A DNA stretch of 64,000 nt from Crotophaga sulcirostris (Eukaryota > Chordata > Aves > Cuculiformes > Crotophagidae): the NCBI GenBank assembly GCA_013397455.1, contig VYZB01000190.1, positions 737,220 through 801,219 of the forward strand, in the 5' to 3' direction. Positions within the stretch are counted from its first letter, which is position 1. Every line of letters begins with the position of its first letter. Positions 13,704-25,000 of this stretch are shown piece after piece. The notes under the pieces are model-generated. The model searched no databases and was not told where the DNA came from. It worked only from the letters and a program-made list of their open reading frames with translations. The position numbers and the translations under genes are program-made.

Positions 13704-16624
13704 GAGTTAAACTTTTCAGCAGTTGCTGTCCGTCCACTTTCCTATTTGGAGGATTTCCACACTTCTTCCTGCAACTCCATGAGTTTTAAACTAGACTTTT
13801 TTTAATCCTCTTGTCTCTGCCAAGTCTGTTGATGGTATCCTCGGAACTTTTGCTGCTCTCGAGTAAAGGGTGTTAGTGTTCAGGCTGGTATTGCTTTGGC
13901 CTTCGCACAATTTTTGCCTTCCAGTAGAAAAATATATGAATTACACCTCAATATTGAGACTTCTTTGTCACTCCTACATGCTACTTCCTTCTAAAAGACT
14001 AGGAGTTGAACTCCCAAAGAATGAATATATTTAAAGTTTCAAGGGATGGTGAAGTTCAGAGATGCTGCAGCTTGACAAACTAACATTTCTTACTCGGAAT
14101 GTTTAGTTTGAAAACTTTGAAGTGGATTAGGTCATGGTCGCTTTTGCCAATTTTAGTGATTCCTTCTTTGGGAAAATGGATCAAGCAATGAGAGGTATCT
14201 GCTGATTATATATTCTAACATAACATATTGTTTCCATGTTGCTGTGGAAAAACTGTCTTAAAACCTGAGACTTTTAGTTCGCTTTTTTCTGTGCTACGTG
14301 CTGTTTGTAGGGATATGTTTAAATATAAAGAATTTAGTGAAGAACATAGATCTACCAAATTCCTCTGTATTAGTTTCAGACAAAGAGCCATATTTCTAAA
14401 ATCATATTTCTCTAATGAAGTAGCTGCCAAGCTATGTATTACAGCATCTGTTGTTTAAAAAAAAATGTTAGGAGCGTTGACTTAAAATTTGAATAGTGTA
14501 CGTTTTCCAGTTTTGGTTATTATGGGATCAGTTGCGGTGGTTATTTTTTGGGTCTCTTTTATTTGTTTTTTCAATATACACTTAAACTTGGAAAACTTTA
14601 TAAAGAATGCTGATTTTGATTCACTTTTGATTTTATGGGAAAATGTAATCAAATGCTTTTAATTGTGCATTTGATAGTTACTCGTAGAAGATACATAAAA
14701 CAAACAAACCTCAAACAGAAATAGTCAAAAAATCTAATTGCTTGCAAGAATATTAAAAAATCGTAAGAGCTATATTCCCTAGCTGTTGATAGAGTAGTTA
14801 TTTAATTTCTGACAATTTGCATTGTCTGTACTAATGCATACTTTGGTAATGTGAGAAAATATTGCTGCTTCTGTACTTACGTTATGACATTTAAAACGAT
14901 GTCACATTTTTTCCCCACTCTTTCTTATGTTTTAGTGAACATCCCAAGTAATGTCTGAGAAATGAAACTTTGTTATAGTCTTTAAATTGCTAGAAGGAAA
15001 AAAGCAGTTGTTTAAAGTGGTTAACTGTTAAAATATGTTTTTATAAAGCTCTTAACATATGGTCTTTTTTTTTATTTCCTGAATAGGCTATAGGTTTAGT
15101 GATGAATAAGATTCATTTAGTTTAAGGTATTTTCTGTTGATATTATTTAACTTGGGAAGGTGACCCTGAGCTAAATTGCAAAGTGTGATTTGAATGCCCA
15201 TGGGCTGCCCTTCATTGGTTTGATTGGGGGAGATTATCTGGATTTCTAATATACTTTAATTACTCTGCTTATATAAATTGTCACATTAGAAGCATTTTAA
15301 CTGATGAGTCTGTTCTGTCAGTGATCCACTAACAATAGGAATATACTGAGCTCTTCCACTGAGATTTGAAGATTTATACCATCAATGAAAGAATTGGAAT
15401 GGCTTCGTTCAAACCTACTGTATTCTTGAATTGGAAAGAGTATGTGATCTGCTTTTACTCAGACAGCAGTTGATGTGTAGTAAATTGAAAGGATCTGTAG
15501 CCTTTTTTATTTTGTTAATAGGCCTTTTTTTCAATTAAGGCAACGTAATGCAAAATATGTTTTAGGATGTTTAGGGGCAATGTTTTCCTGATGTGCATGT
15601 GGAAAAAACAGAAAAACAGTATGGTTAAGATATTTAGGTGGAGGAAGGTGGAGTATCTTCTAGCAACGATTAGCTAAGGTTTTACGGAGAAGCTTTCCTA
15701 ATTGAAATGCTGCCCCAAGGTCTCTGTCTCTTAGAGCCTAAGGTAGCTGCCTTGGTATTTTATTTATCCCACTCTCTATATATCTACACACATATAAACG
15801 AGTCCTTTAAATTATGGTCTGAATCACCTCTGTCCTAGACTGTTACAGTGATTTAGGCCTCTCTTGGCCTTTTACTCCTGAGCATGGGAACCATCTGCCT
15901 GCCTGCTATCTCCATCCAGATGATCTATGAGGGTACCAGAACTTCGAAGACTCCTGCTCTCAGATGGTGTAGGGGGTCTTCTAAGATACAGTGGTCTCAT
16001 GACCTACAATAAGTGATCCAGCTGAGCAGCAACTTGTTCGGCACATGTACACCATGTGCATCTTATAAAACAAACCACTCTTGCCTCCTGTGTGGGACTT
16101 TGTCTACTGCTAACCTACAGAAGATATGAAGTGGAAGATTGAATTCAGTGTGTTTCATGGGTCCAGAGACATCCAATTCAGTTTCATGAAGAACAGAAAT
16201 CTGTGTGCTTGGAACCATTGTAGAGTCCCACCGCTGAAGATGCGTATTTAAATGTGGTTAGTTTGGGTATTTTGTTTTTATAAATAACAGACAAATAGAT
16301 AGTCTGAACAATTAAGTGTCTGTTACCTAGTGGTTAGGATGTAATAGAGAGAGGAAGGAGTGCCATGGGCTCTAGTCCATGTTCTGGGATTTTGCATTTT
16401 GATTCAGTGACTGACTTAATGTAAAACTTGCAATCCAAGAGTGGAGCCTGAACCCCCAACCAGCCTATCAAAAATGGGCCTAGGTGCCCTCCAGGCTATG
16501 ACTGACTCATTGGTTGTTATATAAAAAAAAGTGCATTCTAAGTTTGAAAAAAAAGGTACTGCTGCCATTTGTGCAGTCTGCTTTTCTTGGTGTGAGTTCG
16601 TTATGATCAACTTTCTGGACCCCA

Positions 16625-17012
16625 GTAGACTGAGACTGTGAAAAAGACGAGGTTCGGGGGTGACCTTATTGCTCTCTACAACTACCTAAAAGGAGGTTGT
16701 AGTCAGGCAGGGGTTGGTCTCTTCTCTCAGGCTACCAGTGACAGAACTAGAGGACATGAACTCAAGCTTGATCAGGGAAGGTTTAGGCTTGATACTAGGA
16801 AAAAGTTCTTCACTGAAAGGGTGATTGACTATTGGAATGTGCTGCCCAGGGAGGCGATGGAGTCACCAACCCTGGAGATGTTTAAGAGGAGATTGGATGA
16901 GGCACTCAGTGCCATGGTTTAGATAATGGGTTGGTGTTAGTGTTGGGTTATAGGTTGGACTCGATGATATCGGAGGTCCTTTCCAATGTTGTAGTACTGT
17001 GATACTGTGATT
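16625..17012 (+). mobile_element. CR1 LINE 3' fragment, GATACTGT-tailed subfamily
   Basis: Sense orientation. Landmarks are ggtgaccttattgctctcta, aggaaaaagttcttcactga, ctgcccagggaggcgatgga and ggttggactcgatgatatc. It ends with repeated gatactgt units instead of attctgtg. It is close in sequence to the minus-strand copy at 49206-49600, including the start of its 3' region. Confidence 0.93.
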
Positions 17013-17804
17013 TGTGTACCTGAATTGCAGGCATCTGGGGGACTTCCCGGTCAAAAGAGAGTGATCTAAGTGAGCAATTTGAGAATTAAGATTCAGGAGT
17101 CTGAGGTCTGTTTGTGCCTCGCTTTTTAACCATTACATCCTTTTATACCTTTGGATCTCATCCAACATCTGAGACACGTCACTTTGCGTATGCTTCACAT
17201 TGTTGTGTCTGGTGAAGGCATGTTGTAACAATGATGTGTATGATATTGTGCAAGTCTGCACTATAAAAAAAAACTTAAGCACATATGGCTGAATTAGAGC
17301 ATTTGATGGAAATCCTGGATGTTACAGTTGTGAAAAGTATCTGTCTTCCCTTGTTGTTACTCTTCCCAACCTCATCCCACCAATCAGTAATCATTATACA
17401 CATACATAACCAGGCATATTATTCGGACATCCTTTTTGCAGTAAGCATTTAAAAGTGCAGTTTATTGTGGATTATTGATGCAAATTAAATTGAAGGAAGA
17501 ACACTGAAGCATGATTTCATAAATACTGATCCGATAGGGGCATGTTAATGTATCATGATTTTTACAGTTCTATTTGTACAGCGAGCAGTGCAGCTTTGTG
17601 GTGGTGATGATGCTTACATAATGCTCACACTTTTATTTTAAACGGTGGGTTTTTTTCCAAATGTTTCTTTTAATGGATGCGAAAATTTGGTTTTGGCTTT
17701 AAGTGGTTTATGTTGCTTATCCTTCTGAAATCGCTTTTTTTAATTCCATAAAGGTGGGTTAAAATTCGGTGTTCTTTCTGGTTTTGGGGGGGTGCGGGGG
17801 GGGG

Positions 17805-17819
17805 NNNNNNNNNNNNNNN
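17805..17819. other. Assembly gap (15 N) with duplicated flanks
   Basis: Fifteen N bases. The 37 bases before the gap (17768-17804) are repeated at once after it (17820-17860), differing only in the length of the terminal G run (9 before, 13 after). This is a false duplication at a poly-G break. Confidence 0.95.
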
Positions 17820-20382
17820 GGTGTTCTTTCTGGTTTTGGGGGGGTGCGGGGGGGGGGGGGTTGAGTTATTAAAGAGTAAAAGGGCTGTTGCTCAAACATT
17901 AAGAAACGTTGCTAGATACTTTGTACATACATTGTGCATGTGGAAACAAATTGAGAGATTTTGGGTTGAGGTGGGATTACTTCTATCTACTCGCTACTGC
18001 AGTCATACCAGTCTTAATATACTGGGTGCTATATAAAAGGATATAAAAAACCCCCTGTGTCCCAAACTGCTTAGAAACAGATTTAAAAGAGGACTTGGAT
18101 GTTTGATTCAGACTTGAGTAGAATTTAGTCACCTTCCTTCATGCATGTTTCATTGAACAGCCTGAATGTGGATGTGTCTCAAAGTCTGTAGGTGACTCTG
18201 TTTTAGCCACTGAAGTTCCCTAAGTACCTAAACTTGTGTGGCTGGAGACACTATAGCAATGCAAAAAGGAGAATAATGTTTGGAAGGAAAATCTCCAAAT
18301 TTAAGTATTATTCAAGTCCCATTGATCTGCAGGGAGCACAAAGCCCTAGTATCTGTCTTTGAATCTGAGTGTGATGATGTTTTGTTTCATTTTATTTTGC
18401 CTGAGTTTTCCTTGAAAGCACTGATGTTAGTAGTTGAAATTCTAAGCATCAAAGCCATTTATCACTTTAGAAATACTCGTATATCTCTAACCAATCTCCC
18501 TAGATTTATCTAAAGGTGTTTGTCCTGCAGGTGTTGTTTTTTAATTATTTATTTGTTTCAACATCAAAAGGTCATTCATTTCATTTAAAAGAACTTTCCT
18601 AAGCTTAATCTTGGCTGTACTGGGCAGCTGAGTTCTACAGATGCTGTGGCTGACCTGGTGTGGTCTTGGAGCAGAGAAACTGGTACAGTCTGTGAAGAAA
18701 CAACTGCCTGTATTTATAGTCTGGGGGGCCCTAGGGGCAGTATTATGTGTCCCCTGGCGATGCTGGGAGGAGGAGAGGTCTCCTCTCATGTTGGAGAGTT
18801 CTGAACCCTTGTATATCGAATTAAATGTTGTGATATGAAGTCTGGATGCCAATATGCAGCCAATGCAGACTCTGGACTAGTAGTGACTTGAGATTCCATT
18901 GTATAGACAGGCTTCTCCATTTTGTGTGTTTTACTTTTCCAACTTGACCTAAAGTTTCACTACATTTTAATAAAAGAGGCTTGAAAAGGCATGGTTTATG
19001 TTTGCAAAGGTATGGTTCATGATTACAATATTTGCATCCAGATAAATGCGGTTCCTTACCCAGGTGTAGGATGTAGAAATTAATCCTGCATGCTACTGCT
19101 GTACCTATACATCAGCACAATCCACATTCAGGTAGCACAAACACTCCTTTCTTCTGTAAATCCAGAGTTTATTTGATCTGATGGCAAAATGAAAAAGCAC
19201 ACCTCTCTTTACAGAAATAGGAAATCCACAATTTAAATCAAATTAAAAATACTCCAAGTTATTGCTATTGTAATGAGGCAACTAGTGGTTCCAGAGCTCT
19301 TAAAACTACATGTATATAGTTTCAGAAATGGAGTGATATTTGATGGTATGCTTGTCTAGTGTTAGAAAACTATAGAAGCCTGAACAAAAAAGGTTTTATC
19401 CATATTTTTATGGAATTAAAAAAAAATTGCTTATTAGTAGAAGTAGCTGGCTACATCAGCTGCAGCACATATTGATGCCCCATCGATTCTAAGCATTTAC
19501 CTTATTGCAAGCATTTGTGTAGGTTACTATGAATAAACATAAATACTGATTTGTACGTGTTGCCCTTCCACTGACACAGAGATGTATTACCTTACTTTGG
19601 AAGTCTGTACACCTTTCTACTTTGCATAGATGTCTAAAGGAGATTCAAGGCACCCTGCTTTGGAGAGGCAACTTAGAGGAGAGAAAAAGGTCTTTGTGCA
19701 ATTTTACAGTGTAGTCTGGATGTAAGTAGGGCAGGATTTGGTCCCGTAAGTTTTCTTCTGTGTCCTATAAGGCATTGTGCTTTCCTTTATTAACATCCTA
19801 CTCCCCCCCCAAAGAAGCCCTTTATATTTTTACTGTTAAACATTTTTTTGTAGTCAGCAAAAATATGTGTTTAACTTGCTGAATTAGCCCTGCTTTTACT
19901 TTTCTGTTGTTTGTCCTTTAGACCTCAGTGTTTCTGCACCCTTTTCTTTGTCCTTTTTTTAATAAGGGATACTCCTGAAGAGATATTGCCTGACTTTTTA
20001 TTCTAATCTCGCTTCTATTTCAATTCATGTTGACTTGGAGAATATGCCTTGTAAATAGGAATACCAACTGACATACTGAATATAATCCTCAGTTTCTAAG
20101 CATTGTTTTCACAGCATCCTTAAAGGGTAAGCTGTCTTACTATCCAAATATCATGGCTGGGAAACTGAGGCTGACAAAGGCTGTATGATTTATATGAAGC
20201 CACGGAGGGAATAAATGTTGGTTTAGAATTCCTGGCTTCTGTTCCTGTATTTGGACTCGCACTGTCTCTCAAAGAAATACTTGATTTCTCCTAATACTAT
20301 GTACCCTTCCATGTCTGTTAAATGTAACCATTCGAAAAGTAGCTGGTACTCAGTTCTCTGTCTGTCCTGTTGAAACTAATGG

Positions 20383-20400
20383 ATGCCTGCATGCAGGCAT
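20383..20400. repeat. 18-bp perfect palindrome
   Basis: atgcctgcatgcaggcat equals its own reverse complement. Confidence 0.9.
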
Positions 20401-21823
20401 AAGGTACTGTTACCATTGAGAGCCAGTATATTTTATGTTTTAAATTATGTGTTAGGCAGAATTTTTGGATACTAATTTGATGTAATGAGATGCACTTCTA
20501 ATATCAAACCTAGTTTGGGAAGGCCTTGCAGCCAACCTGCTCTTTATTTAAAATTATTCCATTTCAGATGTCCTAATGAGTGCTGTGAGTTGTCTAATTC
20601 TTTTATAATTTTCCCGCATTCCCAGAAGGGAACTAGGGGCTGGAGTTTTTTCTATTTTTGTTTTGGTTTATTTCAAATTAGAGTGAGCACAAAATTAAGA
20701 TCTAGGGGAAAGCATTTTGTGAAACACTTGCTATTGTGAGAATGGCAATTAAGGAAAAACACATTATAGTCTACAAATGTTAGTGTTAAGACAAGTCTCA
20801 ATGCCTCCACTGTTTGCCATTATCTTATAAATATCTTGACTCTGCCTTTACAGTGCTGTTTATAGAATTTAATAAAGCAAATGTAATAATGCTGCCTGTG
20901 CTTTAATGCACAATCTCAATTGAGTTGACCAGAAGATAAATAGGAATAGGAATGATAGTGTGTTCCTACAGATTGTTTTTAATAAGCATGTTATTTAGTT
21001 GATCAGCCTGGTGCAGTAATGCCTCCTATCCTGCTTTACCAGACAAATTTATTAATGCTTCCTCCCCCCCCATTTCTCTGAGAACATTGATTCCCTGCAG
21101 ACATATCTCTATTAAACCTCTAGAAAGTCACAACTTCCAAATTAGATTAAGTAGCAGGAATGGTACTAGAAGAATCAAAGAAAATTGAGTGCGTTATTGA
21201 ATTCATGCCACATTGTTTCAGGAAGAGATGGGAGTTATGTGTAGTGTTAACTTTTGTCCTTACTGTACTAACAAAGCTGTGGGCATTGCTGTCAAACCTA
21301 ATTGTTTGCAGCGCATCAGGATAAAATGAATCTTTTCTTTTATCAAAACTCGTACCTAGTGAGATCTTACAAATGAGAAATAGGTTTCAGAGGGAAGCTT
21401 TACAACTGATCAAAATCATTTGCAATTATTTGCTCTACACAAACCTATCCTGAAAACCGTACTGACAAAAAATTTTAAACAGCATCTGGCTTTTGATTGT
21501 AAGCAAACTTGCTTGACATGCTAGCATTTGCAAAATGCAGATATTCATTTTAAAGCTGCCTATTTCTCATTTTGATCGGACATATTAAAAAGCATATAAT
21601 TAATGGTTGACATTAGTAATTAACATTAACTTTATGGTGCTTAATATGCCATCATTCATCCATCAAATAACTGGTATGCGTAATGTCTTTGCATAAAGGT
21701 TTTAATTGCCTAAAATGATCCTTGAGTTCTCAGGCTCTATGGTTTAAAGTAGTTGTAAATGCGTTTTAAAAGATGTGAATTTTTCATTTATTGAACGTAA
21801 ACATTGTTTTTGTTTCTCCCTAG

Positions 21824-22014
21824 GAGTGTGCACAAACGTGTAAGCCAAGGACTTCGACCAGGGAACACGGCCCCAGAGGCACAGCTTCCATTATTGGCTA
21901 AAGAGCACCACCTTGCTGTCGCCAGTGCTCTCTGGAGAAATTTCTTTCCCTACTTGAAGAGCCAGAGAATGTCACAGATGCCACCTTCCCCACAGCTTGC
22001 AGATACAGCTGCAG
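21824..22014 (+). CDS. MMS22L: MMS22L exon A (first in window)
   Basis: The exon follows a pyrimidine-rich acceptor ending ctccctag and ends at donor gttagc. It opens with one base that finishes a codon begun in an exon left of the window and closes with one base of the next codon. It encodes SVHKRVSQGL... through SALWRNFFPYLKSQRMSQ, which I recognise from MMS22L. The donor is weaker than consensus (GTTAGC). Confidence 0.95.
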
Positions 22015-25000
22015 GTTAGCACTGACCCTCCCTGCAACTAGTGTGTTTGGTGCTGTTTTCTGGGTCACAAACTTTCAATTTTTTTTTATGTCAGGATAGT
22101 TCTGTTTCCATGTAGTAACTTAAATATGCATAAATGCAAAAAGTAGGTTCTATGCTAAATATTTTGACAAGAAGAAATATTGCAATGTTCAATTACTTGA
22201 TAGATGCAAACAGATTGAGAACTCTAAAGGGTTTTGAAGCTATACAAGCCTGACTTCTTTTTCCCTACTAGTCACAGATTATAATCAACAGCGCAAATGT
22301 TACACAAAATAAATGAGAATAACTTCTTTCACTATATCTAGAATTTGTATCTTTTTGTAGAAACTTGTTATAGTTTTGTGTTGAACTGTTACTTTCTTTA
22401 TGGCTGCAATTCAAACTAATTTTTTAAAAATAATATTTTAGATTTGAAGACAATTTTNAAGACAATTTTTAAAAGGTTGATTACATGACTTGCTTTCTGC
22501 TGAACCTTTATGGTTGTCATAAAACCATTTCCGAATTATTTTTAATTATTTATCTTGCTTAACACTGAAGGGTTTTAATGTTGAAGTACAACATTCCATA
22601 TGTATGTGAACTCTATGTGCAATGAATCAGTGTTACAATGGATAGAAAGGAATCCCAGTTTCATCTTTAACATCAGTAACTGGCATGTTTGTAGTTACAA
22701 TGAAATCTTGTATCCGTTTAACTAAAAATTTAGAGAAGTGAAATGTGAAATATTTTTTCCCATCATGATGTGAATTAAGTTGTAAGCTAAGAAGTACTGG
22801 GTTCGTAATAGAAAAGTTAAAAGACCCTTCATCTGAAGCAGCTCTGCAGTAGTTAGGTAACATTAATGAAGGAGGCAGCGTGCAGCAGTTGTGGTCTCAC
22901 ACTGCTGAAGCTTGTGTGGGAAACAGCAATACAAATCAAAGGAAGAGGTTGTTAATGTCAAAACTTTCATTCATTTCCTACAGTGCCATATCTTTTTATT
23001 TTGTATTAACACAGTGAAATAGCAAGAAGAACAACCTATTATAAACTCTGCTTAGAAGCAGGGGAGTGCAGTTGTGACCTGCTTTATAGAGATGTGTTAG
23101 GCAGTACTACAGAGGAAGGCAAACCCTTCCCACTTTGTGTGAGCTTCTTACCTTAGAGCTTGCAGCCCAGAGGAGAGAGCAGCTGTCACAGCTCTCCTGC
23201 TCCCTCTGCGAGGCAAATAGCCTGGGACTCCCTTTAGAGTTTCTATCTTCCATTTCTCCCCCACCCATGTTATGACTGGTGCTGCAGAAACAATATGATA
23301 ATCTGGAAGAAGGCTAGCACAAATTGCTTCCTCACCTAAGGCAGAGTGGGGACTCTGTATGACCTCCTTTTCTATTTCAAGGCACATAAGGAAATGTGAA
23401 GTCCTTCATAGCTTAAGGTGATCTGTGCTCTTACCATTAATTAAAATAGCTTCATTGTTGTTTCTGGTAACTAGCCTTTTCTGTCTAATACAAAGTCAGA
23501 TTCTCAATGCATGCAGTTTTATAAACCATTATTTTAATAAATTAATATTACATTTATATTTAACTTGACTTGGAATATTTGGGAACTAGTGAGCCCCTTT
23601 ATTTCACCTCCCTCCAAAGTCAGTTTTCCTGACTCACTTGATGCCTCTGATTTCCTATAACCTAATAACTAACAACTGCTCAGCATTTCTACTAATAACT
23701 AATTAATAACTACTAATAACTGCTTGGCATTTCAGATTACATTTTCTTCTTGAGTTTAAATGCATTTGTCATTTGCAGCATAAAGAATGTGCTATATTTT
23801 TTATCCTGATAGTGTCAGGTACAGATTCCACAGCGACCTAACAGAAACAATTAAAGGTGATGCTTTATTAACAAAATCTCTACGCAAAGTACTGTCTGGG
23901 TTTCTAGATTGGCAACTGTTACATGAAGATCCTTTTTTCAAGAATAAGCTTGTCCATAGTGCTATTTAGAGTAGACGTGAAAGTCTACTCTAAAAATAGG
24001 AAGTTATCAGCTTTTACTGGGTGAACTCCTTCCAGATACAGTTCTTCACCATGAGAAGTGTGTAAAAACAACTAAGCAAATAAATAAAATTAAACCCTGT
24101 TAAGCACAGTAATGCTTATATGTGCAAGGGAAGAAGTGGTGGATAGAGGTAAAGAAGACAAAAAATCAAGTTTTTAAGTCATGTTTTTACTGCATAGGTG
24201 GTAAAGCTATGCCTGCAGGATTTATAATCTATGCTTTCCTGAATATATTTAAGATTATGTATGTTTGGTTTCGTTTTCCCTCCTTTGCATTCAGTGTGTC
24301 ATGTTGACTTACCGACTCCTTGGGACATGTTAACACTTGTACAAATGCTACCTGTTAGAATAGTTGCCCAGTTTTCATTGAGATATCTGGTACTCCTACA
24401 CTGCACGTTATTAATCCTAATTATTTTTCAGTGCTTTTTAGTGGAACAGGGATGTACTGAGAAACCATTAACATGGTGCCATGTTTTTGTCTCTCTCAAA
24501 TCAGGTTTTACTCTGTTAGCGTTGGATATACCCAGCAAAGCTCTATCAGAACTCCAACCACAGCCTGTTCTATCAATGATGCAGCTGTTTGGATGGGATG
24601 ACATGGTGTGGCCTCAGCTGGTGTCAAGATATCTAAGTCACCTAATTCAAAACAGGTGAAAAATTGTGACTGCTTGTTCTTCCAGTACCTTCTCATTCCT
24701 TCATTAGACTTGTTTAAAATGTTGCTTCAAACAGTAATGTTGCATTAAGATGATCCAGGTTCTGGTTCTTTGCATCTGATAAAGTTCCAGGTTTCTTGAA
24801 ACCATCTGGGAAATTTCACAGGGGATAGTGGGTATTATTTGGGTTGGGCTGTTTGTTTTTATGTCTAAATAGCTTAAGATACTCAAAATTTATTATTAAG
24901 ATAGGTAATTATTTGGAAAAGGTTATTTGTTTTTTTATACAGCAAACCACTTTTTTCCCCAATAGAAACAAAGTTGTTACTAACAGACTTTGTAAAATGG

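Larger units (their letters stand above)
1..21823 (+). other. MMS22L: MMS22L intron, 3' part of a long intron
   Basis: I scanned the intron for exons that would leave two bases at the donor, as exon A requires, and found none I can support. The region is AT-rich with short chance frames on both strands. It holds the CR1 copies at 9155-9420, 9783-10422 and 16625-17012, T runs at 1619-1639 and 13679-13703, an AAT-rich microsatellite at 9731-9756, an A-rich tract at 9419-9480, and the gap at 17805. Parts (3240-3560, 20800-21800) look like slow-evolving non-coding DNA. Confidence 0.75.
22015..24504 (+). other. MMS22L: MMS22L intron A-B
   Basis: No exon fits. It contains the N defect at 22458, an imperfect repeat cluster at 23661-23733 and the inverted repeat at 23962-23999. 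Confidence 0.8.

Noticed and set aside
13528..13737. Minus-strand frame ending in poly-Lys next to a T25 run, possibly a retrocopy with an A tail.
   Set aside because: No target-site duplication or recognisable gene body; the Lys run is the homopolymer translated.
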